Notes under the pieces: generated by a model
Told to the model about the DNA's origin: nothing
Database searches by the model: none
The model's input: only the letters and a program-made list of their open reading frames with translations
NCBI GenBank assembly: GCA_002633025.1
Contig: NMRB01000676.1
Coordinates: forward strand, 206,989 to 270,988
Source of the DNA: Notospermus geniculatus
Taxonomy: Eukaryota; Nemertea; Pilidiophora; Heteronemertea; Lineidae
Reading direction: 5' to 3'
DNA: 64,000 nucleotides
Position numbers and translations under genes: made by a program
Shown: positions 24,001 to 36,341 of the stretch, one piece after another
Numbering within the stretch: the stretch's first letter is position 1
Layout: the number at the start of each line of letters is the position of its first letter

Positions 24001-27000
24001 ATTGGTTCGGTTACGAAAATGAAAATGGTGACTGAACAAATTTTGAAGGCTGAAGAACACGGATATTGGGTTCTAGATCATTTTTGGAGGCTTCCGATGA
24101 ACGCTCCATATTTCATCAGCTTTATCATTTCGAGACTTCGTTCAGGATCGCTGACGATTTGTTGGTGAAAAGCGGTGGTGTTGGACCCTTCCGCGGAAAG
24201 CAAAGCAACCTTCCGTGTTCTTAATGACCTAATTTCCGGTTGGTGCCACGAAACGAGCTGTTTGTTGTGACGTTTCTGGCATGGTCTTGTGTCTGAGGAC
24301 ATCAACATCTCTTACCCAGCAAATACGGGTTTCGTGTTGTGTAAAGCGTACAAAATGACCCAAATCGAGCTGCTTTTGAGGGAACGGAAGTAGGGGTACC
24401 GTCATTGCATCGCATAGATTTCTGCAGATCGTTAGAAGGGTTTCGTCTGGCGCGATATGTATGAAATGACGCACGTTGCGATACTTTTGAGGGAACGGAA
24501 GTGGGAGAGGGCATCATCATCATCACATAGATAAGGATTTCGTGTGTTGTAATGCTTCTACTTTTGAGTGAGCGGAAGTTGGGGGCACCATCATCACGTC
24601 CAGTGAAATTGATTTCTGGAAACTATGGTGGGGGGGGGATCACCGGAACCAATGTTCCTTCTTCTGGTTTTGTGTCGTGACAAAAGCATTTTCTCCCACT
24701 CAAATAGGAGGGATCGGAAAAGATCGTGAAAATCAAATCTTTAGCACTTTAATCAGAAAAGGATAGGTTCTCTTTATTTGTTCGCACATTTTTTGGATTC
24801 ATTTCGAGAATTAAGACACGAAACCAAGATAAAGACAACCGTGATTGAATGAGCCGCTCGTGAATATTTTTTTGCACAGAAGATTTTCCTGAGTGTTTGA
24901 TCGGGAAATTTGCATGAAAAAAAAAAAAATCTCGAGAGACGATCCATGTATCAGCAAATGAAGGTATAAGGGGACCATCAGCTAATTACAATTTATACCA
25001 TTGGTAATGGAATTGAAATCAGCAAAGGCTTCACAATACTCCATAATATGCATTTTTCGGTCTGTGGGGAAGGGAAAATTCGCGGCCAAGTCAAAGTGAT
25101 TGAAATCGTCTGTTGTGGCTCTGATTCCCATAATTGGTAGTTGTATGTCGAATACTATTGGGAGACCTATACAGAAACCAAAGACCTAGTGAAAGTCAGC
25201 CTCTCCACTGAAGATCAAGGGGAGTTTGGGCAAATGCAATATCAGCCTACACTACACTACAACATGTATGTACTTAGTAGTACAATGCGACGCTGTCACG
25301 TCAATTGACTATGTTCCCACTGACCAACAATTGTCATATTGCGATTTATCATTGGTAGAATAGGAATGGCTTTCCTGTCACCAATGCAGTTGAGTTATTT
25401 CTGTCTCATCATCATCACTACCCTAGCAGGATGTGGCTAATTTAATTAACTGTTGGTTTTGTGTCGAATTTCAGTTTTTCAACCTCTTGTGGGGCTTCCG
25501 GGACATTACCACTCGCCACATACCCTCCTTACTGGCCATTAAGAGGAATAAAGAAAGACAGATTCCTGCAGTTGATTCTATTATCTTGAGATGGTAGCCA
25601 TTTGCTCCACACGTAACCGCTTCATTGCTGGTCATTCTTCATCGTTTCCTTCATTACAACCCATTTCCATTGAAGGCAGCGGCAGTAAGATCCATAATAC
25701 ATGTGTGGCATCATACTCAACGGATAAATCCATGTCATAAATGCAAAAAATTGACGGTTGTTATTTTTTGCATTATGCAATGGATTTTACAGGATTAGGG
25801 AAATCTCGTCGACTCATGTCAGAACTGGGACAGCATTCTCTTTTGTGGTCTTTAGACTGCTGTGTGTTGAAAACCTATCGTTTCCTAGGTTGGCCCTTTT
25901 GGCCAATTCATACTTCCTCGCTGACCGGTGGAATGGAAAATGCTTTGTTGACGTTATTACTCGCCATTATTGGTTCCAGATTCTTAGATGAATTGAAATT
26001 TTCAGGTTGTTTGTCAAATCGCTTTAAAAACGACGCGTATCCGAAGTATCGCAGCTTCCTTTCTCTTGTCAGGTCTGATTACGTGCATCTCCACTTACAT
26101 CATTCTGTTTTATCGTCTCCTCAACACGCCTCATCTATTGTTTATCTCTAATCACCTTACACCAGGCATGAGCAGGACGATTGATTCTNGGGGGGGGGGG
26201 GGGCATACGATGAAGTTACCCACCGAAGTTTGTTGTCGCTGTATATCACTTCTTGCCTCTTCTACGGCTTGCATGTCCCTCGCGTTTTCTGCTTGCACGC
26301 TTGCACGTCCCTTGCCTCTACTGATTTGTACCAAGTCATCCCGATTCTTTCACTCCATGCTTTGGCGCAAGATGTACATTTGTAAATCCATCGTGTCTGA
26401 ACTGAGGTTACGATTATCGACAGAAATCAATCAGCTGCCAGAAGTATCTTTCACATCATTGATTGACTGAATGAACGAGGATTTTTTTCTACTCGTTCTC
26501 GTCCGCGGGCACTAGACCGAGATTTGATGTCAAAGGCAGCAGTGATTTGGAAAACGACGGCATGGTAATGCTTGAGTTGATTGCTGATCTGAGACGTGGC
26601 GGCGACTTCAATCATCCGCCAATTAGTGAAGAGGGATCGTAAACAAACGGACAAATTTGCTACGGTCGGTCTGGTCGTCTGCCCTTCCCACACTTTGTGA
26701 AGCTCTTATCAAAACATGTGTAAAGTGCTGCATGGTTCGCATGCCACACAAACCAATTTGCACGAGGGGTCCATTACAGCAATTAATTTTGAAATGGAAG
26801 GGGCTTAATGAAATCATGATCAGTGTCGTAGATCTCGCGCTCCCGTGATTTATTTCGAGATTGCGGATGGGAGTAGTGGACTGGTTCCTCGTCCTGGTGT
26901 GGCTTCTGTATGCCGTAAGCAACATGTGCGGCATAGGAATAGATTAGTAGACTAATGTGTGGTCGAAGAGACTATCACATGGGAGGAGTTATCCAGGGCA

Positions 27001-29672
27001 GGAGACCGGGAAGATGGGGGAAATCTTATGTTGTCGAAGAGAATCACCTCTTTCAAATTTGGCATAGGTCTGGGGTCGTACCGGTCACTCTAGAAGTGGC
27101 AGGCGCTGCATGGTGTTCCAACTCCGCCAAACCGACAGCCCGATTTATGGAAGGCTTCTTTGCCTCCGAGGAATCCTTCACTCTATTGACCAATCCGCCT
27201 TCAAACGAATCACTCAGGTGGTTGAAAGAGCTGTGCGTGACGTTGAATACCCTGAGGCTCGTTCTTCGAGGATCAAAAGGCCATTTCTAGTGTGGCTCCT
27301 TGGTCGGTGATGAATAATACATCAGCAGATGATACGGCTCTTTTGAGCAACCCACATAAGCTAGTTATCTCTTTGTTTCTTCCATACGCGAGGATCTTAA
27401 AGCTGATGTCCGCAAGGAAAATTACGTTCAAATAGAAACCCACAAGAATAGGCCCGTACCGCACCCACAATACTTTCACTACCCTTCAAATTTTGTTCCA
27501 AGGTTTAACCATGTCGCCAGGAGCTACTCCACTTTGAAGCATTTTTTGACAATGAACTGGCTTCTCTTTCGCAATTCCTCGACACCAAAGGCCTACGGTG
27601 TGTATGTGAATACTTGTAGAAGCCTACCGTTTCTACAATGTTCCCTGGAATCATAAAAGCAAAAAGCGATGGCAAAACGTACAAGTGCCTAGATGGCCTT
27701 TGAATCCTTGACCCAGGGCTAGAAACAGGCAGCTCGGGTAGATCATTGGCCACGCGAACCGACATTTCAATCGAAACCGTGTTTTATGTGCCAGGATACC
27801 AGATATTTCTTCTTTTCATCCTCGGGCGATTCTTGCTACTGTTCTATTGAATACGATATCTGGCTTTGTTCATGAAAGTACCCATCGTCATTAGGCCTAT
27901 CTTGTCATTATCATCCTGGATGTCATGATTTGATCGTAGTCGCCCCTCCTCCTGTAAGCATCCTCTAAAACAGGGTCATTAAGACATCTCCCCGTGGTAT
28001 CACCTTATAAGGGAGGAGGTAGTACCGAGTGAAAATGACCTGAATCTTAGAATGTCCTTTAAGGGGAGAAAAATGCCCTCAAGTCGGGATGTGAACCGAG
28101 CAGACGACAGACGGCGTCGTCTGCCCGGAAATTCATTAAAACTTATTCCTTTGACGATATGATTTGAATAAAGTCATCAAATTGGAAATAAAATCAAAGG
28201 ATTGTCACCAGTAACAAACAATGGTCCTTTAATACAACCTGGGGGTTTCAGGAAATAATTTCAGAACACATATCTTGGATGAGTGTGGTGCCGTCGTCTC
28301 CCTACAGATTTCGGCCCCCTTTGCATGCATACCTACAGTACATTGTCATAAAGGAATCAAACAAAAAGTTTTAACTGCGAACGATGAAGTAACTGAGGGA
28401 TACACTTCATGTGTTGCCACCAGATGTCTCTCACTGTCTGAATTTTGACTTTACGTAATAGGCAAGGGCTTCAACTTTTTTTGTGGTGGTGGCGTACATG
28501 AATCTTTCAACTTGATGCCTTGAATTCCATCCATTTCTGAGGATAACCGAGCTATTTTCAGCACAATAGTGTTCCACGTGCAAATATACGTTAGCCTATT
28601 CTAATGTACACAGATGACCCTGCGCTCTCATCGGTCGTGGGGTTCTCATTAATTCAGTCCTTGTATCATAAATCAACTGGTCTGAATTCAACTAAATTTG
28701 CTCTAAACATGCAGAAGGGTCTTGCCATGTGGAAGAGTCAGAATGCAAATCTGTTGAGGCTTATTAAAGGAATACTCAATCCTTTCCAAATTTATATGCT
28801 AAATTTGTAAGTTGATCCTTTATGTTTGATTCCTTTATGATATTGTATAATTCGGCCTTCCAATGGTAAGAGGCAGGATCTCTACAAGTGACCAGTGGGA
28901 GCGTGATTAATTGAAGGAATCGCTCATGTGCTCTGTCTCCAGTCTGCTGAGCTGTTACCTCATTTGTCCTTGCTCCCACTGTTCAGAAGTTGGCAATAAA
29001 TACATGTACTGCCTTTTTACCATTGGCAGGCAAAACGCATAGCGTTCGCTAAGAACACCGAATACGAAGAGCTGAAGAGAACATTTTCTCTGGCATGATC
29101 AATATTACAATCTTACTTTTTTCCCACCGTTTGTCTCACCGGACCCGAGCCTCCATGTCATTCCTTTGATACACGACCCCAAAGCTGACTCATTGTCATA
29201 GCTGGTACCACTTGTACCGTTCATCTATCCATCATTTAGTCGTTGTTTCCAAGCAGATTTAGCCATCTCGAGTTTTATGATGCAAGTGAGAACTGTTCTG
29301 GTAGTCCCTGGGAACCCATTCCATAAGTATTTTTTTTCTGTGCAAGTGTTATGACCGGGAATTATTCATGTGTCGCCATTGCGAATGACCCCAGACAGAG
29401 ATAGCGATGTTTCCTTGGCTACATCAACCGGGATTTCGATAGGAACAATTGTCCTCGATCGAGGACGGAATGAGGAAGGCTTCCGTAATGGACAGATGAT
29501 GGTTATGTTTCATTGGCCAGAGTAGGAAGTAGTTGGCGGTCTTCGCCGGTAGCATTTGGTTTCTCTCGATATCATCTTGGCCCATGAGGCTCGACATAAG
29601 TGCGTTTATAGTACACTCTGCATGAGAACAATAGCGATTTAAAATCGTTGTCATTCTCAAAAGTCGTGTGCA
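21096..29672 (+). repeat. copy B of the large tandem duplication (8.6 kb)
   Basis: It matches 11562-21095 end to end, in the same orientation, starting at the base after copy A ends. It lacks the 577-bp SINE composite and the 178-bp hairpin, and has a contracted minisatellite. At 26189 an N is followed by a run of G that replaces about 40 bases present in copy A (near 17210-17255). This looks like a local assembly or sequencing scar rather than biology. Confidence 0.93.
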
Positions 29673-32600
29673 TGAGAAACGTACTTACTAGTAGTAGTTC
29701 CTTCTTTGGCGCATCCAGGCCTACCTGGGGTAGTGCGTCATTCCGTCGAACTACAGACTTCTACCGCAGGCAGCAATACCCACTACACACTGTTCAAGGT
29801 GGCTGTTCCATTTAGTTTACGTGCCAAATATTAGCCAATCAGATTACGCGTTGCAGAAGAGCCTTGGATTGCAAGTTGCCATGTCAGCTGTACAGTGCAC
29901 TGCAATGGATCGAATCGAGCAAGTTTCCCGATTTATGTCTCGCAAAATGCTTGGATTTCCAGTAAATTTCCGACATTACGGACAAAACTGTACTTAAAAT
30001 GTACAACAAAAANNNNNNNNNNNNNNNNNNNNNNNNNNNNNNNNNNNNNNNNNNNNNNNNNNNNNNNNNNNNNNNNNNNNNNNNNNNNNNNNNNNNNNNN
30101 NNNNNNNNNNNNNNNNNNNNNNNNNNNNNNNNNNNNNNNNNNNNNNNNNNNNNNNNNNNNNNNNNNNNNNNNNNNNNNNNNNNNTCGGAGCTGGTGGCCA
30201 CAGGGTGCCGTTGTTGGCCGATGTGGTTTGGGTTCCCCCACTGGCCAATCCTGACGGAAGGTCATTGGTTGCCGTAAGTCGAGGGGTTTCGGACCCCCTG
30301 GATCCCCGCCTGCAAGTCATCTTGAAATACACGGCCTTTGGTGACGTAGTGAGAGATCCACCTCACCTTTATCTCATTGCCATTTTCATTCTTGGTGTAC
30401 ATCTACCTCTGCCCCCTGGATACGAAATCTTGACGACCTAGTCAGTACGCCGCAATGAATGAGCATCCATCGCCAGGGTGCCGACTCGGGAATGTGGTAA
30501 TAAGATTTACCTTCTTGAAATCTCCCCATCTTGATACATACCAATTCACCTAACAGGCTCATTTGTAGTCGCATTGCGTGACTAACTTACCACAAACTAG
30601 AGATCAATCCGTATTGAATAGCTCATCAACTCCGTATGTATCTTCTGTTAAGTCATATAAGCATACGCTGTCACGTAAGGATCCGACAATGAAGATAATT
30701 GTTGATTTTGTCATCGGGAAAGTTGGTAACATACTTGCGATGTGACTGCTATCGATGGTCGAACATTGATGTCATCGGTGGTTGTAGACGTGATCGCTGT
30801 ATGGCTCATCTGGGTATATAATTTGACACAATGATAAAATGTTTTTTGGTCTCATCTTTCGCTATCATCTTTTATGGGGTGGGATGGTATGTGGGTGAAA
30901 ATGGACTTTATTCTTTTGGCTATTCTGGCGACGATAACTGATAACAATTGCATCTTCATTGAGAATGGAGGCAGAGCCCTGCATGCTAAGCTTCCGTCGG
31001 TTTTCATCCGAGTCACATAAACTTCCCACAAACGTAGGTCAGAGTAAGGCGATGAGTCCGAACACCAGGGTGTTCCTGGATGGAGCCCTGATACCCTCAA
31101 GGTTATCACGTCAGCTCAGCAAAATGGCAGGTCTCGGGTTCGAATCCAGCCTGGCTTTTCAGGTCTATCATATAAGGAAAGGCACAAGGGTACGAGGCAC
31201 AAAGGCATGCACAAAGGCACAAAGGTTCCTCATGGATCTAAATGAGGAACACGAGTAGCTTGAGATGGCCTCTTCATACTTACAAGTGCCAATAATGCTC
31301 TGACTTCGGCCCTTACATGCCTTATGGAAAATCCTATCTAATACAATATATGAGAGTAAACTCGCGACAGTTTGTTGCTTATCGCCCTCAAGAGCACCGA
31401 TGACAATGATTCTGTCTGGCGTCTACATTATTCATGGCAATTCTACTTCAAATTTCACTCTCTCAGAACAGGCTATACCGCAAGAGAACTCTCATGCCTT
31501 AATTCATTACCTCACCACTCCACCTGTGACAGTCTATTGTTAACAATTCTCCATATCTCAAAATTGACTCCTTAGGTTTTCTAATTAGCTGATGTAAGCT
31601 CCATCTAATACGATATTGATGTTCATCATTCCGTCAGAACGTTCTATTGAAATTCTTTATTCAGTTCATTACCGGTAATTGCACTGATCCCATCATCAGT
31701 TAAAAGGACGTTTAATTTCTAAATTAGTTATGATCACTGTCAAGCCGTTTCTTAGATGAGATATTCAGACCCGACTTAATTGGTGCATGCTGCACCGTTT
31801 GGTTTGATATTAAAGCCGTTTTGATTGATTTTGGTTGAAATGGCTTCAGGATCAGGCTACTCACGCTGACGCAAGCCTATACAAGTAGATTGAAGGGAAC
31901 GCATGCCGTAGCTTAGAACGTGTGAAAACTAAAAAAAAGAATAATTCTGATTGTAGCCCCTTCAGAGAAGGTAAAATCTGATTGGTTCTATGTTGTGGCG
32001 ATCAAGTGCAATTCAAATGCACAGATCTGGACCCCAGACAACTAAACCTAAACAGAGATTACTCCAGAAAAGGTGTCTTTTAAGGCTGCGAGCCCTCACG
32101 TATCGTCTGCTTCAATTTGCTGCATAATTCTTTCTGTGTGTCCTGATGTAAAAAAAACAACAACCGTTGTTTTCTTGAGGCGTGTTTTCAACCAAATTGA
32201 ACCAGTTAAGCAGTAATGAGGAAGACTTATGCTACACTTCATCATGAAGGAGTAGCCTACAGCAAATCTGTTGTTGAGATAGCAACAGCAACACATGCCT
32301 TCCTCTGAAAAAAGCCCAGTCTCCACTTGTATAAAAGACTGGGAGCATGACCAATTGAAGCAACAGCTTTGTCAATGGCTAACAGTAGACTGGAGCGTCG
32401 TGTATTGCTGTTCCTTCAACCATCATCCCCATGATCACAAAAAGCGGCGTCTTCTACCATTTGAATGAAGGGAAACTCGGCCGTTGATCAGCATCGTGGT
32501 TTTCCAACGAGACGTATGCTTTGAGCACACAGCGAATGACCTTTAAGATATGATTAACAATTCATTGCATTGTTCATTAATACGGATTACCTTATGGCAA

Positions 32601-33360
32601 GATGCACGCGAATAATGGAGGCCAGAGGAAATTGATTAGGAAGGTGCCAAGTTCCTGATGTAGAAGCAATTGTTTTTCAAATTTTCTAAGGCAATTTTTT
32701 GATCTGTCGTTCGCTTCTTTCTCCTCGTTGAGTACAAACATGTAAAGAAAGACCAGGTTTTGGTGGCAGTCTTCAACACGTGCTGTAGTTTTTGAGAAAT
32801 GTCGGAAATTCGTTGTCCTTATTTGAAGGGGCTCTTCACCCCATCAATCTTAAAAATAATTAAACTCTAATAAAATAACTTCCAGGCATTTCCAGGCATT
32901 AGAATCGGCAAAATCATCATCTCTACCATGGTTTGTTTTGTGCAGACTCCCTTATTTGTGGCGACGGTCGTACTCATCCCCCATCTTTTTTCTGGAGGAA
33001 ACTCCGCGATGCTTTCTTTTGGTCGAATAAGCTATATTTCAACTACAGAAATCCGTCAGACAATCCACATCGTCATCCCTATCACATGTGCCGTTACATC
33101 CTTCCGATGGGAAAATTAATGTCTTGTCCTAGCAGGTGTAAGTACCAAATTGAAAATGTCACTACTCGGATCAGGATCGGCCTTACTTGATGAGTTTCGG
33201 ATACCCGACACGTTTAATACGGCAATACCGTGATGATGGAAGAAGGTATTATCCGTCTTCAATAACCTTTCACAGAATTGGAAGGTTTTTTCTCAAGTCT
33301 GTTAGTAGAATGTGCTATCAGGTGGTACAACTACACCATGAGTATCAACAAATGTTACAG
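29673..33360. other. intronic DNA around an assembly gap
   Basis: Unique sequence after the large duplication, interrupted by Ns at 30013-30184. No supported exon. The frame open at about 30186-30441 just right of the gap has no splice context I trust. A tRNA-like B-box (GGGTTCGAATCC near 31136) and GGCACAAAG direct repeats (about 31180-31225) suggest an old SINE, but I could not define its ends. Confidence 0.4.
30013..30184. other. assembly gap (172 N)
   Basis: A run of 172 Ns. It lies 340 bp after the end of the tandem duplication, so assembly in this neighbourhood was difficult. Any exon, or further duplicated sequence, inside the gap cannot be seen. Confidence 0.99.
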
Positions 33361-34963
33361 TGTACTTGGGCTCGATTAGCAGCCTTTGGTAAGCTGGTAG
33401 CAATACCGATATTTCAATGAAATCGTCTCTGCGACCCACGGCTCACAGACACCTTCTTCTGTCACACAGCTATGAATTCTTTATGTGTGTTGCCGGCTTT
33501 ATGCACCACATCTCAGCCTCATTTCTTGTTACCGGAGATACCAATTCACAAAAGTGTTATGCTAACGGGAACCGTAATAACGTGAAGTCCGTTGGTCACA
33601 TCCTCCACAGTTTGCATGTTTAATTCACGTGAACTTCTGTGGTAAGGGCACCTCTGAAGTCACCACTAGTGTCTCTATAAGAGGGGTTCCATACGATATT
33701 GACAGCATCACAATATTCAATCTGCTTTCTTTCATACCGTGACCGCATCTGTACCACCCCAAGTTTCAATATGGGTCTGCAGATTAGCTAATTATGTCGA
33801 TTATCTCAAACATGTCGAGCCATCGGAAGCCGAGGTTGAGAGACAAGGAAACGCCTGGCGGCAAATTCCGTTGCCGCAAGGAAAAGGCTTGGTTACTCCG
33901 ACGACACATACGCCTTGGAGGGATTCCCTGTGTTGGCATTATCCGAAATGACAGTTGAAATTCTTTGTTCTGAGTTAACCAGCTCCCAATTTGCCCCTCA
34001 GATGTCATATTATGCGTCGGTATGATGGAGTGATATTCGCCTCCAGTTACGCCAAGAAGCAAATTTAGTCGCCGTCTGTTGAAACCATTCCAAAGCGAGG
34101 CTTAATTTGCCAACTGCCCGTACCACAAACTTGGGATTTTCCCCTTTTTAGCTCATCCCAGACTGAGCTTACTCCTGATAAATATGGCCGCCATTCGGCC
34201 ATCTTGATTTTCATTCCTCTTATTTGGTGGCCTAAAGTACCCAGTTGAGCATGTGGCCGCTGGGCCATTTCATTCTGAATTTTTTTTATGGTTCGACAGT
34301 GAGTTTTCGGCGCTCATCCCCTATGTCTGCACTAAACGCCATGATGAAAACATTGCAGTAGCTGTTCATATGGCAGTGACGATATGCACTTAGATGATCT
34401 CAGATTGATCGCCTTCGGCAAGGGCAACGACGTGTAAACAAGAGAAAGGTGAAATCGCCTGCCCTTTCCAAAGAAGCGGCAAGACAATATATTGCCATCC
34501 TCTCAGAGTACATGACAAAGCCAAATTGGTTCAGAGATGACTATTTGTGAGCGAGGGTGTGTCTAGCTTGAGGAAATTAGCTTATGATACAGTTTTCTGT
34601 GCAAGCACTGTTAGAAGAAACAGAGGATTTTACAGAAAATTCCTGCAGCAGAGTTTCAGGACGTGATCTGTAAAATTACAGACTCAAAGAAATGTTAACA
34701 GAGACTTGACTTGATTATATTTTCATACGTTCTCAGAAAGCATCATTCTGGACAGTCCAATTGAGTCCAACTAATACAGGAAAACATAAATCACACCATG
34801 TGTAAATTTACAGAAGTTCCTGAAACTCTGCTGCAGGCAATTTCTGTAAAAATATTACAAAAATTTGTGTTGGAAACCGGGTGGTGGTGGCGGCGTTGGC
34901 GGTGGCGGAGGCCATGGCAGTGAGCGTGGTGGCTGTGGCGTTGATGGCTGTGGTGGTGGCAAG
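33361..34963 (+). repeat. copy 1 of a second tandem duplication
   Basis: From GTGTACTTGGGCTCGATTAG onward this segment is repeated from about 34964 in direct orientation with only scattered differences. Copy 1 contains an extra MITE at 34606 to about 34860. It ends in a GGTGGC/GGCGG-rich tract. Short ORFs are shared by both copies but differ by frameshifts, so I read the unit as non-coding. Confidence 0.9.
34606..34860. mobile_element. MITE of the CACTGTTAGAA family (inserted in duplication copy 1)
   Basis: It begins CACTGTTAGAAGAAACAGAG. It contains TTTTACAGAAAATTCCTGCA, GCAGAGTTTCAGGAC and their inverses (GTAAATTTACAG, CCTGAAACTCTGCTGCAGG). The right end has decayed. The corresponding point in copy 2 (about 36217-36235) lacks it, so it inserted into one copy only. 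Relatives lie at 47684-47970 and 52001-52333. Confidence 0.75.
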
Positions 34964-36341
34964 TGTACTTGGGCTCGATTAGCAGCCTTTGGTAAGCTGG
35001 TAGCAATACCGATATTTCAATGAAATCGTCTCTGCGACCCACGGCTCACAGACGCCTTCTTCCGTCTCACAGCTATGAATTCTTTATGTGTGTTGCCGGC
35101 TTTATGCACCACATCTCAGTCTCATTTCTTGTTACCGGAGATACCAATTCACAAAAGTGTTATGCTAACGGGAACCGTACTAACGTGAATACTTGTCCGT
35201 TGGTCACATTCTTCACAAATCTTGCATGTTTAATTCAGGTCAACTTCTGTGGTAGGGCACCTCTGAAGTCACCACTAGTGTCTCTATAAGAGGGGTTCCA
35301 TACGATATTGACAGCATCACAATAATACAATCTGCTTTCTTTCATACCGTGACCGCATCTGTACCACCCCAAGTTTCAATATGGGTCTGCAGATTAGCTA
35401 ATTACGTCGATTATCTCAAACATGTCGAGCCATCGGAAGCCGAGGTTGAGAGACAAGGAAACGCCTGGCGGCAAATTCCGTTGCCGCAAGGAAAGGCTTG
35501 GTTAATACTCCGACGAGACGTACGTCTGAGAGGGATTCCCTGTGTTGGCATTATCCGAAATGACAGTTGAAATTCTTTGTTCTGGGTTAACCAGCTCCCA
35601 ATTTGCCCCTCAGATGTCATATTATGCGTCGGTATGATGGAGATGACATTCGCCTCCATACGCCAAGAAGCAAATTTAGTCGCATTCTGTTGGAACCATT
35701 CCAAAGCGAGGCTTAATTTGCCAACTGCCCGTACCACAAACTTGGGATTTTCCCCTTTTTAGCTCATCCCAGACTGAGCTTACTCCTGATAAATATGGCC
35801 GCCATTCGGCCATCTTGATTTTCATTCCTCTTATTTGGTGGCATAAAGTACCCAGTTGAGCATGTGGCCGCTGGGCCATTTCATTCTGAATTTTTTTTAT
35901 GGTTCGACAGTGAGTTTTCGGTGCTCATCCCCTATGTCTGCACTAAACGCCATGATGAAAACATTGCAGTAGCTGTTCATATGGCAGTGACGATATGCAC
36001 TTAGATGATCTCAGATTGATCGCTCGCGGCAAGGGCAACGACGTGTAAACAAGAGAAAGGTGAAATCGCCTGCCCTTTCCAAAGAAGCGGCAAGACAATA
36101 TAGCCTATTGCCATCCTCTCAGAGTACATGACAAAGCCAAATTGGTTCAGAGATGACTATTTGTGAGCGAGGGTGTGTCTAGCTTGAGGAAATTAGCTTA
36201 TGATACAGTTTTCTGTCCAAGCATATTATTGTGTTGGAAATCAGGTGGTCCTGGCGGTGTTGGCGGTGGCGGAGGCCATGGCAGTGAGGTGGTGGCTGTG
36301 GTGGCTGTGGCGTTGATGGCTGTGGTGGTGGCGCTGTAGGT
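34964..36341 (+). repeat. copy 2 of the second tandem duplication
   Basis: It matches 33361-34963 without the MITE. It ends in a GGTGGC/GGCTGTGGC tract (36241-36356) like the one ending copy 1. The GC-rich tract therefore lies at both junctions and may have promoted unequal exchange. Confidence 0.9.

Noticed and set aside
30186-30441. Open frame beginning at the right edge of the N gap
   Set aside because: Without the sequence in the gap there is no start or acceptor, and no conserved motif is visible.
31060-31260. Possible tRNA gene or SINE around GGGTTCGAATCC
   Set aside because: Only a B-box is clear; no credible A-box, no fold and no terminator.
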